The notes beneath the pieces are model-generated. The model was not told the DNA's origin. It saw nothing but the letters and a program-made list of their open reading frames with translations, and ran no database searches. The position numbers were made by a program, and so were the translations under genes. Positions 22,606 to 35,087 of a stretch of DNA of 64,000 bases are shown piece after piece. The DNA comes from Callipepla californica brunnescens (Eukaryota; Chordata; Aves; Galliformes; Odontophoridae): assembly GCA_023055505.1 (NCBI GenBank), contig JALIRH010000001.1, positions 99,976,283 through 100,040,282 of the forward strand. The letters run 5' to 3'. Positions within the stretch are counted from its first letter, which is position 1; each line of letters begins with the position of its first letter.

Positions 22606-25600
22606 TATGTTATGATTTCCTTGTCTGATATCTGTCACTAAAAGGGCATATCTTCAAGGTTATTCTAACAATCATTTAAATAAATTGACAGTCTTGATTG
22701 CAATTACAATTCTGAAACCACATGTTCAAGGATTATTTAGGAGTTGTCTAACATGGTGGTAATGTTCTCCTTGTCTTAATTAAGAGATGGGATTCAGGTC
22801 AAGATTCGTATACCCAGATATAACTTAGATTCTTACAATATTTAATTTAATGGCTTAATTTAGTTGCATAGACATATTTGAGATGATCCAGGCCTCCAGT
22901 ATGGAACTGGGAGATATGGAAGAACTAGAAAAGATTCATACGCCTCTGTGAGTGTTATTTGATGTCAGAGATCCACCTTTACATTCTAAAGGCAAAGAAA
23001 TCACAAGGTTTCAGTATAACTGGTGTTCAGAATTTTCAAATGAAATCCTTAAAACTGAAAATTTGCTATGAGTTGATGTTTAGGGCTGATTGAATCCAAG
23101 GTTGCAAGGAATGAAAGAAATAGTACAACCTACTTACTGATTCTCTTTATCTCCATCTAGTTTAATTCATCAGTGCTTGAGCTCTCCAAAAATAATGGAT
23201 TGTAATGTTCTGATTTGAAAAGCAGATTTAGTTTGAAGCACGGGATATATGTTGTGAAAGACTGAGGAACCATCAGGCTACTTTTAATTTTTCGGAGGAA
23301 TTGCATTCCACTTTTTTAATGGAAAATGCTTGTGTTTGTCTTAGTGCCTTATTAATTCTACACAGCTAACTTTTTGGCTGTCCACTAGTAAATAATCACA
23401 CAAACTGCCTTTTATCTTCTAGCTCCAAAGATAAGAAAGAACGCTTATTTACTTCTAATTGTAAGAAAACCTTCATCCTTTCTGTAATCATCAATTAGAA
23501 AGTAACATAATCATACACTATCAGAAACAAAGTACCATATTAAATAAAATCACAATAAATAAATCAGACAAAAAGTAGTTTCTAAGCAATTAGAATCTAT
23601 AGTAATTTTGTTTATGTTTTGATAAAAGAAATATGGTATGCACTTGCAGTTGGCAATTTACAGGGAAAATATTTGGAGAAAATTAACAGCTTTCAACTAA
23701 CACTTTCATTAGATGGAAGGAAGTGTCTGTATACTCTAAGTGTTTTGTGATGTGAAATGTTCTTATTTCTTTTTAATTAAAGCACTGCTTAATCAGACTA
23801 TTTGGCAATTAGAACCCAATTGCTGCATATTATTCATATAGTGGAAAAAAAAATTCCCTGTGTCATCATATATGATTATTAAAAAGAACAAGGTGATTAA
23901 AATTTTTAAATGCACTTGCAATGGTAAATTCTGTTAGCATCAAGTATCTCTCTTTAAAGTTAACTCATTTAACCTTTAATTCATTTGGGATTTTAAAAGT
24001 ACTGTCACAAGTTCCAGTCATGCTCTGGGATGAGTTTTCACAGGACCTGGAAATTGAAAAAGTTTAGAGAAGATCACAATATGATTCAGTATGCTGATAT
24101 AAAACTGTAATTTAGAGCAATTGCAAGGTCATTAAGGGTTATTTGTCAATCTTCCCTAATAAGCTGCTTAGCCTTTTCAGCATTCATGTATGTTGTTGCT
24201 GACATAGATCTCCCAGATCATGCTTTGTCACAATTGTTAGTGGCACCTGACTTGCAATTATTCAACCATCTGCACACATTTTTCAGTTTCATGGTTTCAA
24301 CTTTGTACGGTTAGTGTCTGCTTCTAAGAGTCTTTACTGTAACTTTCACTTTGCTAAATTTCTTTCCTTGCACATTACTATATTTTGCACCTATATCACC
24401 TTTCATAATGTTAAGTTCAATAGCATCCAAATGGCTTCTTCAGAAACCCTCAGAAGCTGAGAAGGTATGAAAGTGAAATCCTAAAACAGCTCTGAACTCA
24501 ATGAAAAGATATTTTTTTCCTCATTTAAATGTTAAAAGGCTTAAAATACTCAGTGAATTTTGATAGATCTGTTTTCAGTTTCAGATAATAGAGCTATTAC
24601 TGAAAAAATCTGGAAAATGTAATGATTTCTGACTGTCTATATTCTTCAACTGCAGATGCTCAAAGCTCAGAAAACTTACTCAAATAGGGCAGCATGTTCG
24701 CCAGCCTCTTGTGTTCTTTCAACCTCTGCTTTTGGTGAGTTATGTGGCTCATCACTGGTGCAGTTTCTGTCTACTTTCTGCATTCTTATTCATCTACTTT
24801 ATGGAAATTCACCTACAGAACAACTCTGAACTAAAACTAATGTGAAAAAGAAACACATGCAAAGTTTTCATTGATGTTTTGTGGGTGGGGAAAAGAATCA
24901 AGTTGTTCTTAGAAGCCATATATAAGAAAATAAGAAAAACCACCTATGTGGAACTGACAAGTTGGAAATGAAGAATTGTGTAAGAGGCAACAAAATAAAC
25001 CCTCTAAGAGAAATTAAGACAAAGAGGAGGGAGAAGAAGTCTATACAATATAAAAGAGTTCAGAGGAACTATTGTTAGAACTCATCGTGTGAATTTGCTC
25101 TTTCTTTTCTTAATTTTTTTTATGAAGGAAAACTTAATCTGAGGAGTGAAAATTGAGCAGATCTTCATTTTCCTTGTGATGTACATTATCAATAATATAT
25201 ACATACATTATGAAAATATTAATAAGCTATATGAATAAAATGAAATAATAACAACAATAAAAAGTATAAACTCCAGCTGTTAAATGTCTGCATTGAGAGA
25301 ACCAGAAACATAGATAGTTCTGTATGATTCCACAACTGTACACTGGTTTGATTTGTATGCATTCCTTTAACTTTTTACTTTGTAAGTTTTTATGCAGGTC
25401 TTTCTTACAACACATTTTTCTACCACATGTTGGAACATTTGTGCAAGAAAAAATCCCATCTTTATGTTTGAAATTTATGGGAACACAATTAAAATGAGAG
25501 GGGTCCAAAGGTATCAAGATAATTACATTTTTCTAATCTTACTAAACAAGATAAATTACCTGCAGGCCCTCTTATAAAAGATGAAATCTTCATAATAAGT

Positions 25601-27938
25601 GAATTAATCAAGCAGCAGCTTGCTACTGCACATGCATTTATAACAGGAATGATTCAAAGACTTATTTTATGGGGAAATTAATGGAAACAGGCTTTTCATT
25701 CTTCTGCACCAATTGAAAACCTCAGCAACCAGCTGCCCACTTGTCAAGAAAACAGAAAGAAGCTGGAAACAAAGATAAATAAAAACACCTTTTTCCTGGC
25801 ACTTTTGAAGAGAAAAAGCAGCTCTCATTTACAGCAGCCATCTGTTTGTTATTTAATATGGGCGAATTACATGCTGTAATGAGTTTGTTTCTGCATCACT
25901 CAGTGCAATGGAACACAAGTTCACTCTCATAATGTGCAGCAGTTTTTAAAAGCTAATCATTTAATTGGACACAATAGTCAATGACAAATGGAGATGTAAA
26001 AACTCAGCCAGCTGTAGAGTGAATATGTAATCATTGTGAAATCATATTATTTTACACGCATGAAGACTCTTTAATAGTAGCTGATGTTGGTCAGCACTGC
26101 AGACTCTGAAGAATGGAAGAAACATGATGAAAAGCAGCATTTCAAAATCATTCTTAATATAATTGGGCTATATCCAGGCGCATGTTGTAGCTGACATTAG
26201 GTTTAGGCACTAAATCATTTCCAAATTGTTCAGTGGCCTATCCCAAATTTTGTTTACATTTCCTTTCAATGTTTATGGTTTGGTAGACATGAACTGCAGT
26301 TTGTTGGGACTCATCTGATTAGTTTTTGTTCAGGCTGCCTCAGAGTTCCCACTGATATGCTGCTTGTTTTATCTGCAAAGCTACAAAAAAATAAAGGGAC
26401 AGAAAACAGGAGTGAATCTCAGGGACAAAAATCGATTAATTTGGTTTAGAAACTTATTTACCTTGTCTTTGGGGATTTTTCTGTTTTCAGGACTTCTCGA
26501 AGTAGAAAATATATTTTCTGATGTGTTTTTCTTTGGACATTTCACATATTTAGGTGGTTATATGCTTTAGCCAATTTCTGTAAAAAGAAGTCTTATTCAT
26601 GTGTACTAATTCTGGGAATATTTCCTTTGTGAAAACTAAGTATCCTTTACTTTGTATTGAAAACAAAGCAGAAAAGCAAGTTTTATGTCGCTATCATACA
26701 TCTGTGGATGAGGCACGATAGATTGCTCTTTTGGGTAAGTACTGAAAGCAGCTAACTTGAACTAGGTTGCAATGATGTTATAACATTCAAAGGCTTTGAG
26801 ATTAGGTGGAGGACATCAGATTCCTGATAGCATGTTTAATGTGTAATACATTCTAATTTACATTCTGTTTCTCACTGTCATTTAAAGGCCTCTCTACTGG
26901 GAAGTAACACATGTAATACAGGCAGCTATTTCCAATAAATTCTAAAGTACGTTACTGTACTATGTTAACTTATAAAGAGGTAAAAAGTGAGAAACAGTAT
27001 TAACAGGTAAAATTGAAACTAAGAAATTTATTTACTCCCCCAGAATTTTAAGAATGCCTAAGACAGAGGAAAAAAATTAATAAAGAGTGACAAGAGTCTC
27101 CCAGAGGTCAACAGCATTGGGAGAGCGTATTTAAAATACCATCAGACCACTAAAAAGAAAGAGAGAAAAAAAAAAAAAAAAGGAAAAAGTTAAGATATAA
27201 ACTATATTCTCTTTTTAGGTATAAAGGAAAAAATGTGGAAAATGATTTGCTCATACCAAAACCATCCACTCAGAAAATAAACTGAAGAGAAATGCACAGA
27301 AAATTGAAAAAGCTTTTCAAACACTCCTAAAAAATAAAATATGGAAGAAAAAAAAATACTTTTGGATGATTAACAACTAAAGTTCGTAGAAGCTGAACCA
27401 TATATCAAGCTCACTAACTACTCATATGACATGGAAGACTAAAATTTGTATGGAGCAATCGCCAGTTAAAATGGCAATATCCAAAGAAAAGCTGAATCAG
27501 TTATGAGCTCCCATATGGCTCACTGCTAAAGGTGTCAGTGTGAAGTTTTCCAATTAGTGGAGAAAAGGTGAACAGACACAACACTTCTCCAATACCTATC
27601 GAAACCTGTGAGAGATCTACCCTGCTTTTGGTGCCCCAAAGACCCCATCCTTTCTTCTGTAATCCTATTGTCCCCAGTACAAACAGTAACAAGACATTAA
27701 GTTGAAAACTTTTACAATTAGATGGACAGAGGATGAAAATAAATTTTATTTGTATAAAAGGAATACAGAGTAGAAATTTAATCATTGAAAGATAGAGAAA
27801 AAAACAACAAAAACAACTCCACTAAGAGGGGGGAGAAGGAAAGGCTGAAATTTTCACATAATGCAGCCTGCAAGATGATGCAAAAGTTCACATTTGATCC
27901 TGTAGGTGTTGTGCTTTGACCAGAGCTTCACAGACTGA
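22606..27938. other. Unique AT-rich DNA with possible regulatory blocks
   Basis: No gene or transposon recognised. Two intervals look less random than the rest. About 23740-24260 has several AATTA/TTAATTA cores, CAATTG and a TGACATAG block. About 25790-26300 has TTAATTGG, CAGCTG, AACAAAG/ACAATAG SOX-like sites and few homopolymers. These are impressions only. A poly(A) run lies at 27166-27181. The 27480-27700 interval is locally GC-richer without a match I can name. Confidence 0.45.
27166..27181. repeat. Poly(A) tract
   Basis: About sixteen A residues after a GAGAG run. No retroposed sequence is recognisable upstream. Confidence 0.85.
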
Positions 27939-28105
27939 AGAATCACAGAATTGTAGGGGTTGGAAGGGACCTCTAGAGATGATCTAGTCCAACACCCCTG
28001 CCAAAGCAGGCTCCCTAGACCAGGTTGCATAGATAGGTGTCCAGGCAGGTCTTGAACGTCTCCAGAGAAGGAGGCTCCACAACCTTTGTGGGCAAGCATT
28101 GTTCA
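27939..28105 (-). mobile_element. Short CR1 LINE 3' fragment, minus strand
   Basis: It starts with the reverse-complement CR1 tail (AGAATCACAGAATTGTAGGG), then GGTTGGAAGGGACCTCTAGA and CCAACACCCCTGCCAAAGCA. These are standard for the CR1 3' end and untranslated region. The match fades near 28105. Only the last part of ORF2 and the 3' UTR remain. It is the same subfamily type as the copies at 28735 and 58985. Confidence 0.8.
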
Positions 28106-28734
28106 TTCACCATCTCCTGCAGAAACTTGGTGTTTCACCCTTTACCACCTGGGAAAAGAAAGTAATATCTGCCTTCTCAGGGCAGGTTCTTCTTCAGTGC
28201 AAAGCAGGTGTTTCATCACCTGCCCGTCAATAGACCCCAGAATTGTCTAGAAGTTAGCAGGGGCTCATAGAATCAAAAGAATTTAGCCACCTTATTTCAA
28301 GCATGAGAGAGAAAGCACGAATAAACACACACTTAATCAAAAGGAAAACTAATTTAAGAAAACAAAATTAATATAACATTTACTTTGTTTTTAATACTAG
28401 AATCCAAATTTTGAAGAAATAGATCATGAAATAGACATAAATCCCCATGATTCTGCACATTTTTTTTACTATTTTATGTATTTATTTAATCTGCAAGAAG
28501 AATTAAGTAGCATAGCAGCATATGATCTGACAGCCTCATCTAGTCTACCAAGTGCATGTATTGCATCACACAGTTTTGACTGAAAGATGAAACAGACAAA
28601 ATAGGCATACATATTCCATTAACACTTCATTTACAAACAAACAAACAAAAAAAAACCACTGACTCAACACAAATACTCTTACTGAGAGTGGTATGAACTA
28701 TTCTAATTAAGGAATGATTATGCATAAAAGGTCA
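28106..28734. other. Non-coding DNA between two CR1 copies
   Basis: The first roughly 150 bp (to about 28260) may be diverged CR1 or other repeat, but I cannot place it. The rest is AT-rich, with an (ACAA)n-like run near 28636-28656. Confidence 0.4.
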
Positions 28735-29745
28735 CAAAATCACAGAATTGCAGGGTGTGGAAATGACCTCTAGAGAACATCTAGCCCAACCCCCCTGCCA
28801 AAGCAGCTGCCTAGCCCAGGTTGCACAGATAGGCGTCCAGGCAGTCTTGAGCATCTCCAGAGAAGGAGACTCCACCACCTCTCTGTGCAGCCTGTGCCAG
28901 TGCTCCGTCACTGCACTGTGAAGAAGTTCCCACACACATTTGTGTGGATGTTTTTATGCTTGTTTGTGGTTATTTCCCCTTGTCTTACCGCCACAAACTG
29001 ATGAGAAGAGTTCATCCTTATCCCTTTGCCTTCCATTCCTTAGATATTACAGATGTGGATCAGATCACATCTGAATCCTCTTTTTTCAAGGCTGAACAGG
29101 CTTAGGCCTCTCAGCCTTTCTTCATAAGAGAGGTGCTCCAGGCCTTTTATCATGTATGTAGCCTTCCACTGGACTCTTCCCAGGAGATCCCTGTCTTTTT
29201 TTGTACCTGAAAGCCCAGACCTAGACACAATATTCCAGGTGAGACCTTACCAGGACAGAGTAGAGGGGGGAGATCACCTCCCTTGAGCTGCTGGGCACAC
29301 ACCTGTACTGCTGCATGCAATTATTCCTCCTGTGGTGCAAGACTCTACACTTGCTTTTGTTGAATTTCATCCGGTTTCTGACTGCCCAGCTCTCCAGCCT
29401 GTCCAGGTCTTGCTGAATGGTAGCACAGCCTTCAGGTGTGTCAGCCATTCCTCCCAACTTCGTATCATCAGCAAACTTTCTGAGGATGGACTCTATGACC
29501 TCATCAAGGTCACTGATGAAGATACTGAACAGGACTGGACCCAGCACTGACCCATGAGGAACACCGCTAAGTACAGACCTCCAACCGGGCTCTACGCCAC
29601 TGATCACAACCTTCTGAGCTCTGCCAGTCAGCCAGTTCTCAACCCAATTCACTGTCCACTCATCTATTCCACATGTTCTCAGCTTTGTTATAAGGAGGAT
29701 GTGGCAGACAGTGTCAAATACCTTGCTGAAATCAAGGTGAAGTAA
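28735..29745 (-). mobile_element. CR1 LINE, well-preserved ORF2 3' half, minus strand
   Basis: This is one of the best-preserved CR1 copies here. The minus-strand frame at 29221-29652 reads [13 protein letters not shown], then [21 protein letters not shown], then the reverse-transcriptase FADD box (29464-29475) and [11 protein letters not shown]. Close to 29300 the match jumps from the MQQYR segment straight to [21 protein letters not shown]. About 150 bp present in the copy at 58985 is missing, yet the frame stays open. The downstream part reads LEHLSYEERLRGLSLFSLEKR in a second frame, so frameshifts remain. The 3' tail is at the left edge (28735). The right edge, within the segment for DFSKAFD, marks 5' truncation. 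Confidence 0.9.
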
Positions 29746-31500
29746 TTGGTGAACTATTACTAGCAGGTTATCTATTCATGATGAGTAAGTGTGAAAGGTG
29801 GCAGATGCCACTTAATTATATCTTAAATTGACATAATTTGAAGGCAACTGAAAGTACATGAATTTCAAATGCAGCTGGCATTTGAAACTGTAAGTCTTAG
29901 GATATTAGATAGCAATCTGATTCTTCATATCCTTACCTCCTTATCCTGCTCAGATACTCATGTAAGACTTTTAAAACAATGACATTTGTCAATGGACAAA
30001 TTAGTTAATCGGATGTGAATAGACATTATCAGAATAATTCAATCTTTGAACTTATTTCCCTGGAGACAATATTCTATAAAATTTATTATGAATTCAGTAT
30101 GTTAATATTCTCATTTCTTTTAAAATTCTTTTAATTTCAAAACACATAATTCAGACAATTGAGGTTTTCCTTTTTTCTTGCCACCACTTCTCCCTTTTGC
30201 CTTCTTTATCCTGTCACTTTCAGTATGTACAGGAAGTCAGTAATAAATTATTTTACTCCCATGTTTTCTCTTTTCTTTTTGAAAGTATTATATTTGGTAT
30301 CAAAGAACGCAGAAATGAAGGTAATCTCCTTTGATGCCTTATAATACTGAGATGTAACAGCTTTATGTAAAATTGAGAGAGATGAACACCAATGAAACTC
30401 AAATTTTTTCAACACTCTTGAGACAAATGAGATCTAAATATTATTTCCTGGGCCAACATAGGACAGTGAAATTCCCTTTAAAATTCTGGAATTTAATGAC
30501 ATTAATAATGCAGACTCTTTTACTATTTGATCATACTATTACTGAAATAAGTGATAAAACTTCCATTGGGTTCACTTCTGAAGAGTTGTTTTTAATCAGT
30601 CACTTCATGTAGAACAAGACTGTCAATAACTTTCTGAAATTACTTGGAGATGGTACACCAGACAAGAATGAATGCAGCCAAAAGCTGTATATAGACGCTT
30701 GTGAGCACATGCCCCAAATGAATTTGACTTACTTCTTCCAGTATCTACATAAAGAGGATTTAATTTCTGCCTGTAACTCGACCTTATCACAGGTGAAAGA
30801 GGGGAATGAGAAGGCTATTAAAAAGCTCAGACTACCAGTTTCTTTCAATTTAATATCTAGTATTCTGACCTACCTAAATGATCTAAAAAAAAATTCTCTT
30901 TTGAGAATTATTTTCTTACCTAAAGTTTATGTTACACATATTCTTCACAAAATAATTGTATTGTTTTTTTCAATAATTAACTGTGTTGCTTGAGTAATAG
31001 CTTTAGTCATGTTCTTGTAAGATCTTAAATAAATAAATAAATGCTATTCTTTTTCCATGGATGTGGTTTTTAGTTCTTATAGAATAAAATATTGCCTAAC
31101 TTTTTTTCTTCTCAAATTAAAAAAGATTTTCAACATAATATTCTTCATTTTAAATGTTTGCATCAAGCTCCTCTATAAGCTCTAGACTGGGGTTCAAAAA
31201 TTGTATGGAGTAGAACCTCAATTACATTTGTAGGAACACTGAAACAGAATTATTGCCTAAGAGAATGTCAAAACCATAACCAAAATGTGGTTCAAAAAAG
31301 ATAGAACATTTATTACTAGAATATGGAAACATTCTTCCTCTAGGCATTTTTAACACACATCTAAGTACTGAAAATGATCAGAGTTGTTCTTTTTAAGAAT
31401 TTCTGAAATATGGACATTGACAATGACATCAGAGCTAGTTTCTTTTTTACAGTCAGAGTGATTACTGTTACTTGAACCTTGAAGAACTGCACAAAAAATT

Positions 31501-31514
31501 AAAAAAAAAAAAAA
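31501..31514. repeat. Poly(A) tract
   Basis: Pure A-run of about fourteen bases in AT-rich sequence. Confidence 0.85.
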
Positions 31515-33691
31515 GTAGCATACTCAATTTTTTCAATGAGTTTGAGTTTGGGACTGAAACTAAAAACTTCATCAGATACTTTTGAAAATGGGCACTGGTT
31601 CATTCTCTATCAAGATATATTGAAATAAGTTTCATCCAACCAAAAGTGAGAGTTTAACCTCTAGGCACTGACAACCAGTTATGATATTTTTTTTGTAGTC
31701 AGTGAAGAGGAATACACACTGCAAAGGAGTGATTTGTCTTGAACTAATCTAAGAATCTAAAATGTCTCAGAAGAATTGACCCAAGAAGCCTCTGTTTCTC
31801 TTCCCTGTCTATAAAAGCAGTTTAGACTGGCTTAAAGGTATATGAGTCCCCTGTAGATGTCAAAAGTTTTATTAGAGAATTTCACACCACAGAAATGATG
31901 TTCCCCAGCTTTTAGCATTATGGCACTGATACAAACACTCAAGAAAAAGTGACAAACAAGTTCAGTTCTTTGCTTCATCATTGTGGATTCTTGTTCAAAT
32001 CTGAAATCTCCAAAGACAGTATGTTGGCTGACAGGATAGAAGCAAAGTTTAAAAATTAAATACAAGGAATATTCACTGCTTTCTCTTCACCAGCTAAGTA
32101 GCTGTCAATATTCACTACACCAAAGGTGAGGAATTACAACAAGCAAACTTCCTAGCTTACTGAGGTAATTACTCATGGTAGGATAATCAGAAATCAAAAT
32201 CTTGATCTGCAGATCCTATCATAGTTCTGATATTGTTTACATACTTTACTCAATAATATCTGGAAGGGAAAATATGTAACTAGTCAGTGAACTGTGGCTT
32301 GCAGACAAAAATAGAAAAAGACGTGACAGACACAACTCAGTACAAGGTGGATGAAGACAAAGATGTCAGTGATGGGAATCCAAGTTTTTGTATCCTCTGT
32401 GGATTTACTGATGTTGTGTTTTCCTGGATAAGAAAACCTGAGAGACTGATAAAAGAACAACAGGGCACTTGTTAAGAAACACCATTTCTTCTTAAGAATT
32501 GCTTGAGAAAAAACTCCAAAATGAATCGCTTTCATGTTATAGTTGATCTTACTGTGTATTATGAATCTGTAAAAAATAAAACAAGGATGTTCTAGATAAG
32601 TCAGCAGTAATGTTTTATGGTATTTGAAATGACATTTTGCAGGCACCAGAGATTCAATTAGATTAGCTATTTCAGTATCTGTTGAAAATTGTAAACATTT
32701 CCCAAAAATGTGCTCTATATATTGTACTTTATGTGACATAATGTTGTGTTATGAAGTCTGATAAAATGCTGAACAAAAATGAAATTTTGTTTAGACACCA
32801 GTGTGTGCTGCCTATAAACTTTCATGCCACCTGAATAAATCTGAGAGTGGAATTTGTAATGACACAGACAGTGTCTAATCTAGGGTAAATCTTTTACTCC
32901 CTTTGAGTGGGATCTTTATCAGCAGTGACCCAGAATGACAACCAGTCATTGAAACAAAAAGCTCATGCACAGAGGCTGAAATGTTCTGCAAGTCTGTTCC
33001 TCCTCCCACTTGATGGGTATGTCTCTGTTTTCAGAATGTTTCCAGCTGAATGTTTGGACATATAATGTTCATATTTAACACAGATGGAGAAAAAAGGGAG
33101 GCAATGATATTTACATTTTCTGTGCCTCTATCTTTCACTCCTTAAAATTACATGGACAGATTCCTAGCTGATGTGAATTTCTACAACTCCATGAAGTCCA
33201 GGATTCTGTATGAAAAATGTGATTGCTGTAAACAGTGGAGGAAGATTATCTTAATAATTGTTTATATAACTACAAATGAAGTAAAGCAAATAAAGTGCAA
33301 AAATAAAAATATGTCACAAGAAGATGAGTTAAAGAAAAGAAAGAATAACAAATGAAAGTACCCCCCAAAAAACAAAATAAAACAAACAAACAGAAAAAAC
33401 AACCCCACAAAGTAAAAAGAAAGAGCAGCAAAATGAATACATGTGCTGATCTATTCAGTTTTATGATTGAAATTCAAGATTTTGGGCTGAATATCATCTC
33501 CTTCATATGTCTCTTGTTATAACGGAGAGAAGATATACACTCTAGTAGCTTACGGGGTTTATCTCAAACTTGTGAGTGCCTCATAACTTATTAGTCCTAG
33601 AAGTCATAATGACTTATGTCACACTTCTCTTGCATAGCCTCTGAGGATTGTAAATCACTATAAGCTATAAGCACTATCATTAATTCAGTCC

Positions 33692-33711
33692 TTTTTTTTT
33701 TTTTTTTTTTT
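33692..33711. repeat. Poly(T) tract
   Basis: Twenty T residues in a row. If it were a retroposon tail on the minus strand, the retroposed body would lie to the right of it. Nothing recognisable is found there before the CR1 at 33811. Confidence 0.9.
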
Positions 33712-33810
33712 CAATATTACTCATTTGTATAACAATTTTGCATTTATTTCCCACTTCCCTAGTGGTACATGAAAACTAGAAATGAATAAAAGAATGCAAA
33801 GCTATTGAAA

Positions 33811-34309
33811 ATCATAGAATCATACCATGGGTTAGGTTGGAAAGGATCTCAAAGATCACTTAGTTCCAACTCCCTGCCATGGAATCCAGAACTTCTCTGG
33901 GTAACCTGTTCCAGTCCCTAACCACAGTGAGGTCTCCTTGGAGTCTTCTCTTCTCCAAGCAAAACAAGCCCAACTCTCTCTACCTTTCTTCACAGGAGAG
34001 GTGCTTGAGCCCTTTGATCATCTTTGTGGCCCTCCTCTGGACCTCTCCAACAACTCCATATCCTTCCCGTACTGGGGACCCAGGCCTGCCCACAGTACTC
34101 CTGATGGGTCCTTAGATGGGGAGAGTAGAGGAGGAAAATCACCTATGTTATCCTGCTGGCCATCCCTCTTTTGATGTATCCAAGACACAGTTGTCTTTCT
34201 GGGCTGCAAGTGCACACTTATGTCCAGCTTTTTGTCCACCAAACCCCAAGTCCTTCTTTGCAGGTCTGCTCCCATTCTGTACTCATATCTGGGATTACCT
34301 TGACAGAAA
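33811..34309 (-). mobile_element. CR1 LINE 3' part, minus strand, interrupted by an LTR fragment
   Basis: The left edge ATCATAGAATCATACCATGG is the CR1 tail in reverse complement, followed by GGTTAGGTTGGAAAGGATCT. Further right, the minus strand encodes the ORF2 C-terminal segment (LVDKKLDIS, YGKDMELLERS). The match breaks at about 34309 and resumes at 34568. The uninterrupted relative at 47586-48145 shows the expected joining, where CTGCCTTGACTTAAGTGCAA runs straight through. The copy is inactive. Confidence 0.85.
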
Positions 34310-34567
34310 TGTCAGGGGTTTGTGAGCTGGTTCGGCCTGGCCCCTCGACAACTGAGGAAGGAGACCCACAGGCCCACACCCCGGACAAGGGGAAGGGGGA
34401 AAGGGAAAAGGGAAAAAGGGAGATGAGCCCCAAAACAAAACAGTGGCAACGATCTGAGGAGGAAAAGCTAATTTACTAAATAAGACACCAGGAAGTAAAT
34501 AACACAATATAATACAATACAATTTGGAATTAAGCCCAATGAATCAAACAAAATGAGTAAGAGAGAG
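34310..34567 (-). mobile_element. Truncated ERV LTR (3' 258 bp) inserted in CR1, minus strand
   Basis: In reverse complement this matches the last 258 bp of the solo LTR at 8716-9288. Shared landmarks are the CTCTCTCTT start (LTR position about 9031), TAGTAAATTAGCTTT, TCCTCCTCAGATC, GTGGGCCTGTGGGT and the terminal TGACA, which reads TGTCA at 34310 on the plus strand. The 5' half of the LTR is missing and no clear target duplication is seen. Either the LTR was cut back after integration or it arrived by another route. The purine-rich GGGAAA stretch at about 34383-34425 belongs to it. Confidence 0.75.
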
Positions 34568-34620
34568 TGCAACATCTTACACTTGGCCTTATTAAACTTC
34601 ATTAGGTACTCCACCTTCCT
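34568..34620 (-). mobile_element. CR1 LINE, continuation beyond the LTR fragment
   Basis: GCAACATCTTACACTTGGCC and TTATTAAACTTCATTAGGT are the CR1 segment expected directly after the interruption at 34309, matching 47717-47760. The right limit is the 5' truncation point, approximate. Confidence 0.75.
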
Positions 34621-35087
34621 CTGTGTAGTAAGGAAATTATTTCTGTTTGTCTTCAATTTAATTTCATCAAGGACTAAGAAACTCCAGAAGTTTACAAGAC
34701 CAAGCTTTAACACCGTAACATTTTGAATGTGCAATGTATCTACATGTTCTCAATGGCTGTATAGTGGTCTGAAGCTAAGAAACTTCCTTAATCCTGTAAC
34801 TATTTTTTTTTTTTAACTCTAACTATAGTACTTTGAAGGTAACATTTGAAAATAGTTAAGCAGAGTGGTATATTATGAAAATTGCCATCTAAAAATGACA
34901 TTGTAACTTTAATTATAGAAAAATCTGATACACCAAATGCTATTGCATATTTTTAGCTGTATCACCTAATCGTTAGTGAATAATCTCAGAAATAAAATGA
35001 AATCATGACTTGTAATTTCAGCTTTTACTATGCAAGTAATCAGCATTTATTCTCACCATAGTACATTCATTTTTTTCTGTTCTGAAC
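34621..35087. other. AT-rich spacer
   Basis: No gene or repeat recognised. A T-tract lies near 34804-34815. Confidence 0.5.

Larger units (their letters stand above)
29746..33810. other. AT-rich non-coding DNA
   Basis: Four kilobases with no recognised element. There is a poly(A) run at 31501-31514, an AATAAATAAATAAAT run at about 31029-31043 and a 20-T run at 33692-33711. Several chance frames of 60-150 codons occur. The largest (32284-32739, minus) has no domain-like sequence. Nothing else is seen. Confidence 0.5.

Noticed and set aside
32284..32739. 151-codon minus-strand open frame
   Set aside because: Phe/Leu/Tyr/Ile-rich with no recognisable motif. The overlapping plus-strand frame is equally unconvincing.
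33692..33711. Poly(T) tract as the tail of a processed pseudogene
   Set aside because: No gene-like sequence lies to its right before the CR1 at 33811, and no flanking duplication is seen.
34383..34425. GGGAAA-rich purine run as an independent microsatellite
   Set aside because: It lies within the LTR fragment, and the same position in the 8716 LTR is a C/T-rich run (other strand), so it is part of the family sequence.
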